Shown here in pieces: positions 35,330 to 48,200 of a DNA stretch of 64,000 nucleotides. The notes beneath the pieces were generated by a model. The model saw only the letters and a list, made by a program, of their open reading frames with translations. It was not told where the DNA came from and made no database searches. The stretch covers positions 1,488,001-1,552,000 of the forward strand of contig JAIXMF010000001.1 in NCBI GenBank assembly GCA_025201365.1. The letters run 5' to 3'. Every line of letters begins with the position of its first letter. Position 1 is the stretch's first letter. The DNA is from Syncephalis plumigaleata (lineage: Eukaryota > Zoopagomycota > Zoopagomycetes > Zoopagales > Piptocephalidaceae). A program made the translations under genes and the position numbers.

Positions 35330-37638
35330 ATGACCAACAAGAAGACTACACCGGCGAAACGTTTTCTATTACCGTATGCTTCCAAAGAGTTACGTCATTT
35401 GTTTAGTAAACCAGCATCTAGTTTAGGTCGTGAATTGGTACAACTATTTATTGCGGCAGATCATAACACGGAATGCGAACAACTTCTATTGACCGACACT
35501 AGTATTAACGGATTGCGCGTACATGCCGGTATACTACACCATTACGGTCATTGTGGCTGCTCAGCAAACAATAGCAGCGTAATAGAGACGACGACGCAGC
35601 AGCAACAACAACAACGACAACAACTATAGAAACAGCTTTATTGTCATCAGAGTCAACACCAGTACCGACATCCATTGCCGAATTACGTAGTTACTATACT
35701 GCTATCACTACACTAGAGTGTCTATTGACAAACAAAGAGCATAATGACGCGGTATTAAGTATAGAATGTGAGAATAGTAATGACACGGCTAACGGGGAAG
35801 AGCAACAACAGTCGCAGCCACTTCATGAGCCGGTACATCGATTTCTTCTAGCTGCACGATCCGGCTACTTTCGCGCTATCCTCTCGGTGGATGATCGTTA
35901 CAGCGAATCGTCGGGCACCCAGTTTAAACTATCGGATACGTGCGTGCCAGCACGTGCCCTCCCCTTTATCGTACACTTCCTATACACTGATGCTAGAGTG
36001 GCGACATTAGACAAGGAATCGACGCTCACACTAGCGGATTGGACGGCCATCTGGCGTGCGGCGGATTTCCTTGACTTCCAGCATTGCAGAACTATTGTCT
36101 ACACAAAATCGTGGATCGTCTTCATGGACTGCGTTGTCTATGCGATACGTGTGTCCCGCAGATTCCTGGTCTGTTATCATTCTCCGAACGATACGATCTA
36201 CCGATGCTGGTAGACGGATGCGTCTACGTGCTTGTTCACGGCTATCAACGCTCGTGGGTGTCGTACAATTTCGTGACTCGCTTATGTGACGAGAAGCGGG
36301 AAGAACTCCTACAATTAGTATTGGATAACGTGCAGTCGAACAACATTGTCGATACGCTGATGCGATGCCAGGAACTTGTCTGGCAACTTTCTCAACGAGA
36401 AGCCACGGCTGGTGCCTCTAAATCCGCTCAATGGATAGGGCAGATACAACCGATGCATGATGCGATACAAGAACGAGCCGTTGCATGTGCCGCGAAAGAT
36501 TTTATCCGTTGGATAAACACTGATAGAAAACTACCGGAACTACTAGCTGGATGGAGTGCCGATCTGACGACTCGACTATTAGACGCGATACTTGCACTGC
36601 CTGGTAACGAACGGAACAAGATGATTTATTACATGGAGATTCGGAAACTGATGAATACCGAGACGAAACGTCGACACGATGAAGGGAATATGGCCACATC
36701 ACCCGTATTACAATCGGATATAGTAGTGGTGACGCGTCCGTTAAATGGGAATGAACACATCAATCCATTTGCTAATGACAATAGTAATGCATTACCCAAT
36801 ACTAGTTCTACTTCTGATGGTAGTGTAGTCATCGCAGAGATATCTGATGTTAATATGGCAGCGCTATCTCGATTTATCAGTAATTGTATAGAGTATTTTA
36901 GTCGACGATGGCCGAGTATCGTGGCAAATAATGGATTCGACTGGTTGCCCGGTGACGTGATTGAAGAATTAGCCGATGGTAAGCAAGCATGAATTTGTCC
37001 TATCCCTTGGCAGTAATACAACTAATGAGTATATTATTATAATACTTATTTTGTTTGTTAAATAGTTATTGGTGTAAAGAAGGAAAGTCTAGTACCGATG
37101 ACACCGAGAAAACCGCCATCTAGTAGAAATGTTAATGCTCGACTAGAGCGTGCTAGAACAGAAAACTCAACTAGGGAGAAAATCACACCAACTACATTAG
37201 AACAACTAGACAACGCAATGCTACACCGGTTAGACAAACACCCATGCGCAGTCGTATCGAGGACAGAGTTAACGCTACTACTGATACTACTGATACTACT
37301 GATACTACTGCAAGGCCATTAACAACTAATGAGTTGCCACAGATTGGCGATAGAGTGCGTATACTACCGACAGATACAACTCGATTTGGTATTGTACGAT
37401 TTGTTGGTATGGCTCATTTTGCACAGGATACATGGATTGGTGTAGAACTGGAGTCAACAGGTAATGTACTGATAGGAAACAAATATACGTGTTACTATGT
37501 ATGCTAACAAGGCATTATTTCTGTTTAGTTGGTCGTAATGATGGTTCAGTCAATGGTATACGATATTTTACCGCGGAGGCAAATCGCGGTCTATTTGTTC
37601 GATCGACAAATATTCAAATAGTAGGAGCGCAATCTTAA
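35330..37638 (+). CDS. BTB/POZ protein with C-terminal CAP-Gly domain, 3 exons (three apparent frame breaks)
   Basis: Exons 35330-36978, 37066-37460 and 37529-37638. The BTB fold is visible as HRFLLAARSGYFRAIL, QFKLSDTCVPARALPFIVHFLYTD and WTAIWRAADFL, followed by a helical BACK-like region. The last 85 residues are a CAP-Gly domain: IGDRVRILP, GIVRFVGMAHFAQDTWIGVELES, GRNDGSVNGIRYF and GLFVR. CAP-Gly domains bind EEY/F tails of tubulin or CLIP/EB proteins, and BTB domains dimerise and often bind Cullin-3. The protein could link microtubules to a ubiquitin ligase, which is inference. The phase changes three times: within 35575-35629 in a CAG/CAA repeat, near 36078 and near 37241. Each is compensated by one missing base, the last two in C-runs. 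With these the protein is 718 residues, so I read it as an intact gene with assembly indels. Confidence 0.75.
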
Positions 37639-38107
37639 GATGATATTGTTCTGAACCTCATTGATTTACACCTGTATCGTTCATCCTAGCGCACTAGTTG
37701 CCTGTATGATTGCCACTAGCGTTGTGTATTTATAATAAAATGCTTTATAATCATAATCGGGCACTGCTCGTATAATTTATTACTAGAATGTAGAAGTACC
37801 ACGCGTTATCTCAATTCATAACTCGTCTATTCACCGCTATTAATAGAATATATCAGTATCATTTGTATACTTATTGCTTGGTTGATTGTTAATATAGCGC
37901 GAATAAATTTATTAGTACCTTTGCAAGTAGTTTTATTAGCCATTTATTAATAGTGCATTAACGATCACTACCCACCACTTCTTGTTCCTTCTTTTCTCTC
38001 TATAAACAACCATTTATTCAGTAATCTCACTGCTCATTCCTCTACTATTCTATGCAATCCACTATACTCTTCTTGCTCTCTATCTCTTAGTACTATTCAA
38101 TAAAATT
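37639..38107. other. Transition from genes to the repeat block
   Basis: 3' flank of the BTB/CAP-Gly gene, AT-rich and then pyrimidine-rich. From about 38,108 the sequence becomes homologous to 44,981 onward, which marks the start of repeat unit A. Confidence 0.6.
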
Positions 38108-38879
38108 GCTCAACCTTGTTACTATACTCGCTCCTCTTGCTCGATCTCGTTTCTCCCGTTTTACTCTTTACTCTTTACTCGTTCGCTCAATAGTCGCGTA
38201 ACTCGCTGCATACCGTCTTCGGGTACATAGTAATATGGAACATACATTGATCGGTTAATGTTACCTGGTTCTATGCAAGGTGTACTAAAGGTTTATTGTT
38301 ATTAACAAGTGAGTCAAGAACAGACCTCGAGCGTGTCCTATGAGGCTTGACGCTTTCACTTCATCATGACTAACTCCTGTTCTAGAAGGCAGTTTAGCTT
38401 CACGATCTAGCATGCATATATAATACCCGGTCAAAGGGACATTCAGTCGTGTATCGCTCAGTCTACTATTACCTGATCTACGCCGTTTAACGCCACTCTC
38501 TACATATCAACAGACTATGAAACAACGTGTCCATTCTCGACTACGTGTCAATATGCTCCATATATTGACCGGTGCATCCTACGTGAACCTATACCGCGTA
38601 ACTAACCGCATGGTTACATGTACTGCGGTTAATAGTTCCTAATCATTCTGGTTATTGGTGAATACCACCTGCTTTGCACGTTCACCCCTCTCCCTCTCTC
38701 TGTTGTTTACTCTTTCTTTCTCTCTTTCTTCGCCGTTCACTGCTCATATTCGTAATGCTCGCTGTACCTGTTCTTTATTTCTCCTATTCCTTCTCCTTGT
38801 ATGCACTTACCTTTGCTTAACACACTCGCGTACTTGTACTTTCTCCTCTCTCGCTTGTTTATGTTTTACTCGCGTTCGC

Positions 38880-39137
38880 TGTTCACCGCTTCTCGTTGGT
38901 GTCGTTGATCTAACGTTAGTTCGCGTCATCATCTACGCGTTTGCTGTTCACCACTCCTTCTTGTTGTTGTCGTTGATCTAACGGTAGTTCGCGTCATCAT
39001 CTACGCGATTTCTTTACAGCTTCTCGTTGGTGTCGTTGATCTAACGTTAGTTCGTGTCATCATCTACGCGTTTGCTGTTCACCGCTCCTTGTTGTTGTCG
39101 TTGATCTAACGTTAGTTCGCGTCATCATCTACGCGAT
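38880..39137 (+). repeat. 64-bp minisatellite in unit A, 4 units
   Basis: Each unit carries TTGATCTAACGTTAG (or ACGGTAG) followed by a TCATCATCTACGCG segment. The alternating spacer variants contain TTCTCGTTGGTGTCG or TTGTTGTTGTCG. Confidence 0.9.
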
Positions 39138-39855
39138 CTATTCATCCTGCCTGTTGCCCTTACCTCTTTGTAGTTTACGGTGCTTTTCTACGCACGCTCG
39201 CTACGATCGCGCGTTCATACTCACTTTATTCTGCTGCAATCACCTCCCCTTCAGACTGTAGCACTTGTGCACGACAAGACTACCGTGTTGTTCCTGCGAG
39301 TGCCTTACAGCTGTCATTGCGTCATGATCCACTCGCGCGTTTATTCCTTTGTACGTTAACAGTGCTCATCTGCTACTCTTTGTATTGCAATGTATGCTGC
39401 CGTTTGTTTATTAGATTTCTACTGTGCACTCACCACGGGTAGCGCTTGCACGTCTAGGTTATTCTGTATGCTGTTTTGCATACTGTGTACGCTTCAAGTA
39501 AGTTCCGCTTGCTTACCTTTCTATGATCATTACACTCGTATAAGCCATTTATTAATAAAAAGCAATAAAGCTATTAGTAACCTACTAATTGGCCATTAGT
39601 ATGGTATTAATAAAGTGGTAATAAATTACTAATATAGCCATTAGTAAAATTAACAAGGGTTAGCAGCTTAAAACTAGCAAAAATTACTAATGAACCCATT
39701 AATAAATGTTAACAAATTTATTAATAAAAGTTAACAGTTAAAAAATTGCCAATTTAAAACTAGTAAAATATTACTAATGAACCCATTAGTAAAAGTTAAC
39801 AAAAAGTTAACAAATTTATTAACATTTATTAACACCTATCCCCCATTATTAACGG

Positions 39856-39872
39856 CCCTAACCCTAACCCTA
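39856..39872 (+). repeat. Short interstitial telomere-type motif (CCCTAA), unit A
   Basis: CCCTAACCCTAACCCTA, just under three TTAGGG-type units. Flanked on both sides by conserved unit sequence. Confidence 0.8.
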
Positions 39873-40281
39873 TATAGCTATTAATAGAAACGCAGTCACA
39901 GTGCTATTTGTATGGCGCTTTACTTTCCCCCATTAACTATCGTTGTTGTGGTCCAATCTCGCTGTTTGTGTGCTCATTCGACGTATCTCGCTTTTCCGGA
40001 CCAGAATATGTACCTGTTGCCTAAATAAATGACAAATAGGGCGAGTAAAATGTCGATAGTTGTCGTGATTCTTGATTTGGCTGTGCTTTCCACTATCCAT
40101 GTTTTCCTCCCCCGATATCCATCAGATCGGCATGCAGGTGCTACCATTCTGCTGGGCATCACAGGGTGCACAAGTCTACTTATTCGCTAAACCCAGCATA
40201 GCTTAGTAGTACGGCGAGTAAAGCCGCGGAAATCGCCGTGATTCTTGAATTTGTATGGTAGTTTCCCTATAATACCGTGTT

Positions 40282-40476
40282 TCACAATGCTATTGCCATA
40301 ACGCACTTGAAAGCATGCACAAATAGTGCATTTCGCATGTCCAGACCGCAATAGCGAGCTGATTGATATGCGAGTCGGCTACAATCGATGCATTTCCAGG
40401 CAATAAATCGCAAATAGTCTATTTCTCCCATACAAATCGCGTTATTTGGTCGTCCGGTCCTTTTCATTTTGCTCAA
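40282..40476 (-). other. 64-codon open frame conserved in all four A/B units (doubtful gene)
   Basis: An identical 64-residue translation occurs at 40282-40476, 47420-47614 (minus), 51403-51597 and 58481-58675 (plus). A second frame of 65 codons lies about 110 bp downstream in each unit and varies between copies. Composition (Cys-Ile-Asp-Cys, aromatic-rich) matches no family I know. Identity can be explained by recent duplication alone, so coding is not supported. Confidence 0.2.
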
Positions 40477-40956
40477 ATGGCGTTATTTCTCAATGGTAGT
40501 GGCATATTCTGGTCCGGACGGGCCTTCTGACTTCAATAGGTGCAATACTACCTCCAGAAGACCAGAATTGAGCGAGAAAAATGGATATACCAGAAAAATG
40601 ACCTGATTCTCCAAGGGCCCCAATGGGCCATTAACTTTTATTAATAAGTTTGTTAACTTTTATTAGTAATTTTATTAACTTTTTATTAGTAATTACTAGC
40701 ATTTATTAGCCAGACAAGGGTCCGGTCCCCTCAAGAGCCGCAGAAGAGCCCAAATAGCTATTAACTTTTATTAATAAATTCATTAACTTTTTATTAGTAA
40801 TTTTATTAACTTTTATTAACCAGAAAATGACCTGGTCCTCCATGAGTCGCAATGGTCCCCCATTGGCCTATTAACTTTTATTAATAAACTTGTTAACTTT
40901 TGTTAACCTTTGAGTCATGAGCTTTCATTAGAAATTTGTTAACTTTTGTTAACCAT

Positions 40957-43900
40957 TGTGTTGTAAGTATCATGAGCTTCACTAATCATCATCTATAGGA
41001 ACATTCTATTCACATAACTCGAATATCGGAATTTATATTCATTAACAAATACTCTCATTAATTACGATATCACCGATATCATTACTAATATCATTCATAA
41101 TATTCGTCTATATAAGCTAGCATATTTTATTATAATAAAAATCAATGCTTCTAATATATATCCTCCTACATACTAGTGTTTATTTATCTTATTGCGTACG
41201 CTAACTGAGCATTCATTTCTACACATTGATTAGTAGCTTTCATTAGTAAATCACCTATCTAGTAATGAGGAGATGATAATGAAGCTTAGTAATAAAGAAT
41301 TAAGAAGACATCACTAATGGCATATTAATAAATCTATTGACATTTATTAATGCTGTTCCTTATGATTTCCTCCTATCTTTCCCTTCCATTTTGTTAATGC
41401 TCCCATTAGTAGGTGTTGTTAGCCTTTATTGACCAATGATGACTATGCATAACACTAAGGACAATAGGACAATTCGAATGAATTCATTAATAAATTTATG
41501 TATTCTTATTAACATTTACTAGTAACAATGACTAATGACAATAATGATACACATGAATGATGATGGCCATGCACCTTGCTCTCATGACACTAGCTCCATT
41601 AATGCTCCTCCTATATTTTTCTAATGTATACCATCATGTTCCTCATTACAATACGCGCCGAATGAATATAATTATAATGATGTAACTTTATTATTCAATT
41701 CATTATACATTATTGCACCCATTCAATGTCATTATACTCATTTCTTCACTAATCCCGCTCATTCCTTGCTCGCTATATTCATTACTCTCGTTCACTCGCT
41801 CTACTTATTCCTTGCGCGTTCTACTCATTCCAGTCATTACGCTTACAGTCTACTCATTTCCCTTTAGATCTACTCACTCCTCTCGCACGATCTACTCGTT
41901 GTTCATGCACTTTACTCTCTATACTTGTTCCTCTTGCACGATCTACTTCTTCCTCTTACTTCCTCGCTCCATCTGCTCCATCTTCTTACGTTCGTCACGC
42001 GTTCTATCCGTTCCACTTACTTGCCTCGCTTGATCTACTCGTTCTACGCATTCCTCGTTCGATCTACTCACTATACTTATTTCCCTTGCACGATCTACTC
42101 GTTCGTCACGCGCGTTATACTCATTCTAGTCATTGCGTTTATTTTTACTCGTTCTTTGTGCGTCTACTCACTACGTTCACTTCTCTCGCTCGGATCTAGC
42201 CACTATACTCATTACGCTCGCACATTCGTCTTACCTTCCTCGCTTGATCTACTTGTTTCTCGCACGATCTTGTCATTATACTCACTGCTTTCGCGTTCTA
42301 CTCACTTCTCTCTCTGTCTCAAGTGGCTCATTGCTCGTGCGTCCTACTCCTTATGCTCACTCATCTCGTCCGATCACTCGTTTCCCGCTCAACCTACTCG
42401 CTCGCTGCACGCCATACTTGTTTCTCTTACTCGTTCCACTTATTACTCGTGCGCTATACCCACTATACTCACTCATCTCGCTCGATCTTGTTCCTCTTAC
42501 TCATATACTCGTTGCTCACGCGCTTTACTCACTCCTTCCGCTCGATCTCGTTCGTTGCGCGCTTTACTCACATTCCTCTCGCGTTCTACTCGCTCCTCTT
42601 GTACGATCTATTCACTATACTCGTTTCTCGCGCGTTCTATTCGTCCCACTTACGTTCGTCGCGCGTTCTAGTCTCTCCTCTTGCGCGTTCTATTCTTCTG
42701 TCGTGCGCTTTACTCACTCCTCTTGCACGATCTCGTTCGTTGCGTGCTTTACTTACATTCCTCGCGTTCGATCTACTCACTATACTCGTTCCTCGCGCGT
42801 TGTAGTCACTATACTTACTCCTCTGGCTCGATCTACTCATTACTCGCGCGTTCTAGTCGTAATACTTGTTCCTCTCGCATTCTAGTCATTTCTCGTGCTC
42901 GATTAACTCGTTCCTCGTGCGCTATACTCGCTATACTCACTCCTTTCTCTTGATCTACTCACTCTTCTCGCGTTTTACTCACTCCACTTATTCCTCGCCC
43001 AATCTTGTTACTATACTCACTCATCTCGCTCGCGCTACTCATTCACTTGCGCGTCCCAGTCCTTCCTCTTGTCACTTTACTCACTTCTCTTACTCGTTCT
43101 GGTCATTCCTCGCTTGCCCTACTTGTTTCTCGCACGAACTTGTCTCTGTACTCACTCCTCATGCGTTCTACTAATTACTCTTTCGTTCGGCGCGCGAGCT
43201 ACTCACTTCTCCTGCACTTCTATTTATTCATTGCGCGCTTTACTCCTTATTCTTACTCGTTTTACTCCTACTACTCACTCCACTTGCATGGGCTTGCCAC
43301 TATACTCCTTCCTCTCGCACTATCTACTCACTATACTCGTTTCTCGCGTGTTCTACTCACTTCTCTTGCACGTTCTAGTCCTTCCTCGCGCTTTCTACTC
43401 ACTCCTCTTGTATGATCTGCTCACTATACTCACTCCTCGTGCGTCCAACTTGTTTCTCACTTATTCCTCGCTCGATCGTGTCACTATGCTTACTCCTTTT
43501 GCTCGATCTACTCGTTCGTCGCGTTCCGCTCATTATATTCAATATGCTTCCTATTGCATACAAACTATTAAAATTATCGTTCAACATATATTCTCTTACT
43601 ACACATGTATACACTCGTTACTATTAACTATTCAAGCTACTACGTCCACTATTTCTCTTGCACGCTCTACTCATTACTCGCCCGTTCTCGTCATAATACT
43701 TATTCCTCTTGCTCGATCTCGTTCGTTGCGCGCTTTACTCACATTTCTCAAGTGTTCTACTCGCTCCTCTTGTACGATCTACTCCCTTCTCTCGCTCGAT
43801 CTCGTTCTTCGTGCGCTATACTCGCTATACTCACTCCTTTCTCTCGAGCTACTCGCTCTTCTCGCGCTTTACTCATCATACTTATTCCTCACGTGTTGTG

Positions 43901-44980
43901 GTCATTCTACTCGTTCGTCGCTCTATCTGCTCATTCTTCTTACGTTCATCGTGCGTTCTATTCGTTCCACTTACTTTTCTAGCTTGATCTACTCATTATA
44001 TTCGTTCTTCGCGCGCTATAATCACTATACTTATCTCCCTTGCACGATCTACTCGTTCTTCGTGCGCGTTATACTCATTCTAGTCATTGCGTTTACATTC
44101 TACTCGTTATTCGTGTGTTCTAATCACCACGTTCACTCCTCTCGGTCGAATCTACTCACTATACTCAATACGCTCGCATATTCGTCTTACATTCCTCGCG
44201 CGCTCTATTCATTCCTAATTACTCGTGCGCTATACTCCCTATACTTATTCCTCTCGCGTTCTACTCACTTCTCTTACTCATTCCTTTTACGTTCCTCGCG
44301 CACTTCACCCATTTCTCTACCCCTTCGTTGCACACGGTCTACTCACTATGCTCCTTACTCCTGCTTTATATTCTCGGTGCTTATGTAGCGGTTGTATCCA
44401 TACTTCTTTTAACACTTACCGTGGCGCTAATACTGAACTTCATATATAGTACCACTTCTGTAAATACGCTTTCCACTGCATGCAAACTAATAAAAATTAC
44501 CGTTCAATATATATTATTTTATTATAAAGTGTATGCGCTCGTTACTATGTACTAATCAAGCTGCTACAGCAATAATTCCTCTTGCACGATCTACTCATTC
44601 CTCTCGCGTTCTAGTCATAATACTAACTTCTCTCGCTTGATCTCGTCCCTCGTGCGTTCAAGTTGCTATACTCATTCCTCTTGCACGATCTACTCCCTAG
44701 ACTCATTATACTCTTTCCTCGCACGATCTACTCGTTGCTCATGCGCCCCACTCACTATACTCACTTCTCCCGCTCGATCTACTCATTACTCGCTCGATCT
44801 CGTCACTATACTCACTTCTCTCGCTCGATCTACTCATTACTCGTGCGTTCTACTCATCCCCCTCGCTCGATCTCGTCACTCCTCTCGCGTTCTACTCATT
44901 CCTTGCTATACTCGTTTCCCGCTCGATCTACTCATTCCTCTCGCGTTCTACTCGTTTGTTGCACGCTATAGTCGTTTCTT
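40957..44980 (+). repeat. Spacer X: AT-rich head and pyrimidine-rich degenerate satellite
   Basis: 40,957-41,700 is AT-rich. 41,700-44,980 consists of degenerate CTACTC/CGTTC/CTCGCG-type units with very few purine runs on the plus strand. All three plus frames stay open for long stretches, giving Ser/Tyr/Leu/Arg-rich open frames of up to 439 codons. The same composition in every frame indicates non-coding repeat rather than genes. Two diverged copies of a 120-bp non-pyrimidine motif lie at about 43,535-43,655 and 44,450-44,575. Confidence 0.85.
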
Positions 44981-45754
44981 GCTCGACCTTGTTACTATAT
45001 TCACTCCTCTTGCTCGATCTCGTTTCTCCCGTTTTACTCTTTACTCTTTACTCGTTCGCTCAATAGTCGCGTAACTCGCTGCATACCGTCTTCGGGTACA
45101 TAGTAATATGGAACATACATTGATCGGTTAATGTTACCTGGTTCTACGCAAGGTGTACTAAAGGTTTATTGCTATTAACGAGTAAGTCTAGAACAGACCT
45201 CGAGCGTGGCCTATGAGCCTTGACGCTTTCACTTCATCATGACTAACTCCTGTTCTAGAAGGCAACTTAGCTTCACGATCCAGCATGCATATATAATACC
45301 CGGTCAAAGGGACATTCAGTCGTGTATCGCTCAGTCTACTATTACCTGATCTACGCCGTCTAACGCCACTCTCTACATATCAACAGGCTATGAAACAGCG
45401 TGTGCCATTCTCGACTACGTGCTTATATGCTCCATATATTGACTGGTGCATCCTACGTGGACCTATACCGCGTAACTAACTCGCATGGTTACATGTACCT
45501 GGTGGTTAATAGTTCCTAATCATTCATGGTTATTGGTGAATACCACCTGCTTTGCACGTTCACCCCTCTCCCTCTCTCTGTTGTTTACTCTTTCTTTCTC
45601 TCTTTCTTCGCCGTTCACTGCTCATATTCGTAATGCTCGCTGTACCTGTTCTTTATTTCTCCTATTCCTTCTCCTTGTATGCACTTACCTTTGCTTAACA
45701 CACTCGCGTACTTGTACTTTCTCCTCTCTCGCTTGTTTATGTTTTACTCGCGTT

Positions 45755-46270
45755 CGCTGTTCACCGCTTCTCGTTGGTGTCGTTGATCTAACGGTGTTCG
45801 TGTCATCATCTACGCGTTTGCTGTTCACAGCTTCTCGTTGGTGTCGTTGATCTAACGTTAGTTCGCGTCATCATCTACGCGATTTCTTTACAGCTTCTCG
45901 TTGGTGTCGTTGATCTAACGTTAGTTCGCGTCATCATCTACGCGATTTCTTTACAGCTTCTCGTTGGTGTCGTTGATCTAACGTTAGTTCGTGTCATCAT
46001 CTACGCGTTTGCTGTTCACCACTCCTTCTTGTTGTTGTCGTTGATCTAACGGTAGATTGCGTCATCATCTACGCGTTTGCTGTTCACCACTCCTTCTTGT
46101 TGTTGTCGTTGATCTAACGGTAGTTCGCGTCATCATCTACGCGATTTCTTTACAGCTTCTCGTTGGTGTCGTTGATCTAACGTTAGTTCGTGTCATCATC
46201 TACGCGTTTGCTGTTCACAGCTTCTCGTTGGTGTCGTTGATCTAACGGTAGATTGCGTCATCATCTACGC
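45755..46270 (+). repeat. 64-bp minisatellite in unit B, 8 units
   Basis: Same unit as in A. Two adjacent TTGTTGTTGTCG-type units near 46,020-46,140 form a local duplication not present in B'. Confidence 0.9.
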
Positions 46271-46993
46271 GTTCTATTCATCCTGCCTGTTGCCCTTACC
46301 TCTTTGTAGTTTGCGGTGCTTTTCTACGCACGCTCGCTACGATCGCGCGTTCATACTCACGTTATTCTGCTGTAATCACCTCCCCTTCAGACTGTAGCAC
46401 TTGTGCACGACAAGACTACCGTGTTGTTCCTGCGAGTGCCTTACAGCTGTCATTGCGTCATGATCCACTCGCGCGTTTATTCCTTTGTACGTTAACAGTG
46501 CTCATCTGCTACTCTTTGTATTGCAATGTATGCTGCTGTCTGTTTATTAGATTTCTACTGTGCACTCACCACGGGTAGCGCTTGCACGTCTAACGCTATT
46601 CTGTATGCTGTTTTGCATACTGTGTACGCTTCAAGTAAGTTCCGCTTGCTTACCTTTCTATGATCATTACACTCGTATAAGCCATTTATTAATAAAAAGC
46701 AATAAAGCTATTAGTACACCTACTAATTGGTCATTAGTATGGTATTAATAAAGTGGTAATAAATTACTAATATAGCCATTAGTAAAATTAACAAGGGTTA
46801 GCAGCTTAAAACTAGCAAAAATTACTAATGAACCCATTAATAAATGTTAACAAATTTATTAATAAAAGTTAACAGTTAAAAAATTGCCAATTTAAAACTA
46901 GTAAAATATTACTAATGAACCCATTAGTAAAAGTTAACAAAAAGTTAACAAATTTATTAACATTTATTAACACCTATCCCCCATTATTAACGG

Positions 46994-47010
46994 CCCTAAC
47001 CCTAACCCTA
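46994..47010 (+). repeat. Short interstitial telomere-type motif, unit B
   Basis: Same 17-base motif and same flanks as in unit A. Confidence 0.8.
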
Positions 47011-48200
47011 TATAGCTATTAATAGAAACGCAGTCACAGTGCTATTTGTATGGCGCTTTACTTTCCCCCATTAACTATCGTTGTTGTGGTCCAATCTCGC
47101 TGTTTATGCACTCATTCGACGTATCTCGCTTTTCCGGACCAGAATATGTACCTGTTGCCTAAATAAATGACAAATAGGGCGAGTAAAATGCCGATAGTTG
47201 TCGTGATTCTTGATTTGGCTGTGCTTTCCAGTAGCCGTGCTTTCCTCCCCCAATATCCATCAGATCGGCATGCGGATGCTACCATTCTACTGGGCATCAC
47301 AGAGTGCACAAGTCTACTTATTCGCTAAACCCAGCATAGCTTAGTAGTACGGCGAGTAAAGCCGCGGAAATCGCCGTGATTCTTGAATTTGTATGGTAGT
47401 TTCCCTATAATACCGTGTTTCACAATGCTATTGCCATAACGCACTTGAAAGCATGCACAAATAGTGCATTTCGCATGTCCAGACCGCAATAGCGAGCTGA
47501 TTGATATGCGAGTCGGCTACAATCGATGCATTTCCAGGCAATAAATCGCAAATAGTCTATTTCTCCCATACAAATCGCGTTATTTGGTCGTCCGGTCCTT
47601 TTCATTTTGCTCAAATGGCGTTATTTCTCAATGGTAGTGGCATATTCTGGTCCGGACGGGCCTTCTGACTTCAATAGGTGCAATACTACCTCCAGAAGAC
47701 CAGAATTGAGCGAGAAAAATGGATATACCAGAAAAATGACCTGATTCTCCAAGGGCCCCAATGGGCCATTAACTTTTATTAATAAGTTTGTTAACTTTTA
47801 TTAGTAATTTTATTAACTTTTTATTAGTAATTCACTAGCATTTATTAGCCAGACAAGGGTCCGGTCCCCTCAAGAGCCGCAGAAGAGCCCAAATAGCTAT
47901 TAACTTTTATTAATAAATTCATTAACTTTTTATTAGTAATTTTATTAACTTTTATTAACCAGAAAATGACCTGGTCCTCCATGAGTCGCAATGGTCCCCC
48001 ATTGGCCTATTAACTTTTATTAATAAACTTGTTAACTTTTGTTAACCTTTGAGTCATGAGTTTTCATTAGAAATTTGTTAACTTTTGTTAACCATCGATT
48101 CATATAGGGGCTCTCGACACCCCATGGCACCCCCTGATACCCCCCGAGGGCCGGCTGAAGCTGGCTTCAAGGGTCCCGGTCCCTAGTGGGCCCCCTATTT

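Larger units (their letters stand above)
38108..40956 (+). repeat. Repeat unit A (full length)
   Basis: 2.85-kb direct copy of unit B (44,981-48,095). In order it holds a CT-rich leader, a 64-bp minisatellite (4 units), a unique stretch, an AT-rich TTAAC/ATTAATAA block (39,540-39,850), a CCCTAA motif (39,856-39,872), a 750-bp core with TCCGGACCAGAATATG-type motifs, and a second AT-rich block (40,620-40,956). The B copy is 266 bp longer, almost entirely from minisatellite expansion. Confidence 0.9.
44981..48095 (+). repeat. Repeat unit B (direct copy of A)
   Basis: 3.1 kb. Same order as A: leader, minisatellite (8 units, about 45,755-46,270), AT-rich block, CCCTAA motif at 46,994-47,010, conserved core, AT-rich block. 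It ends where A ends, at GTTAACCAT, after which A runs into X and B into core C. Confidence 0.9.

Noticed and set aside
35579-35629. 51-nt intron in the BTB gene (GTAATA...TATAG)
   Set aside because: It leaves the phase unchanged and runs into a stop in the next 35 codons, so it cannot join the two halves.
41713-44388. Long Ser/Tyr/Leu/Arg-rich open frames in X and X' (up to 439 codons)
   Set aside because: Several overlapping frames are open with the same composition, which follows from the CTCGTTCTAC-type repeats lacking stop codons. No domain, start context or splice pattern supports translation.
38108-48095. A and B as long terminal repeats of a retroelement with X as the body
   Set aside because: A and B are direct repeats around X, but X is low-complexity satellite with no reverse transcriptase, protease or capsid-like frame, and no TG...CA ends or primer-binding site were seen. 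Segmental duplication fits better.
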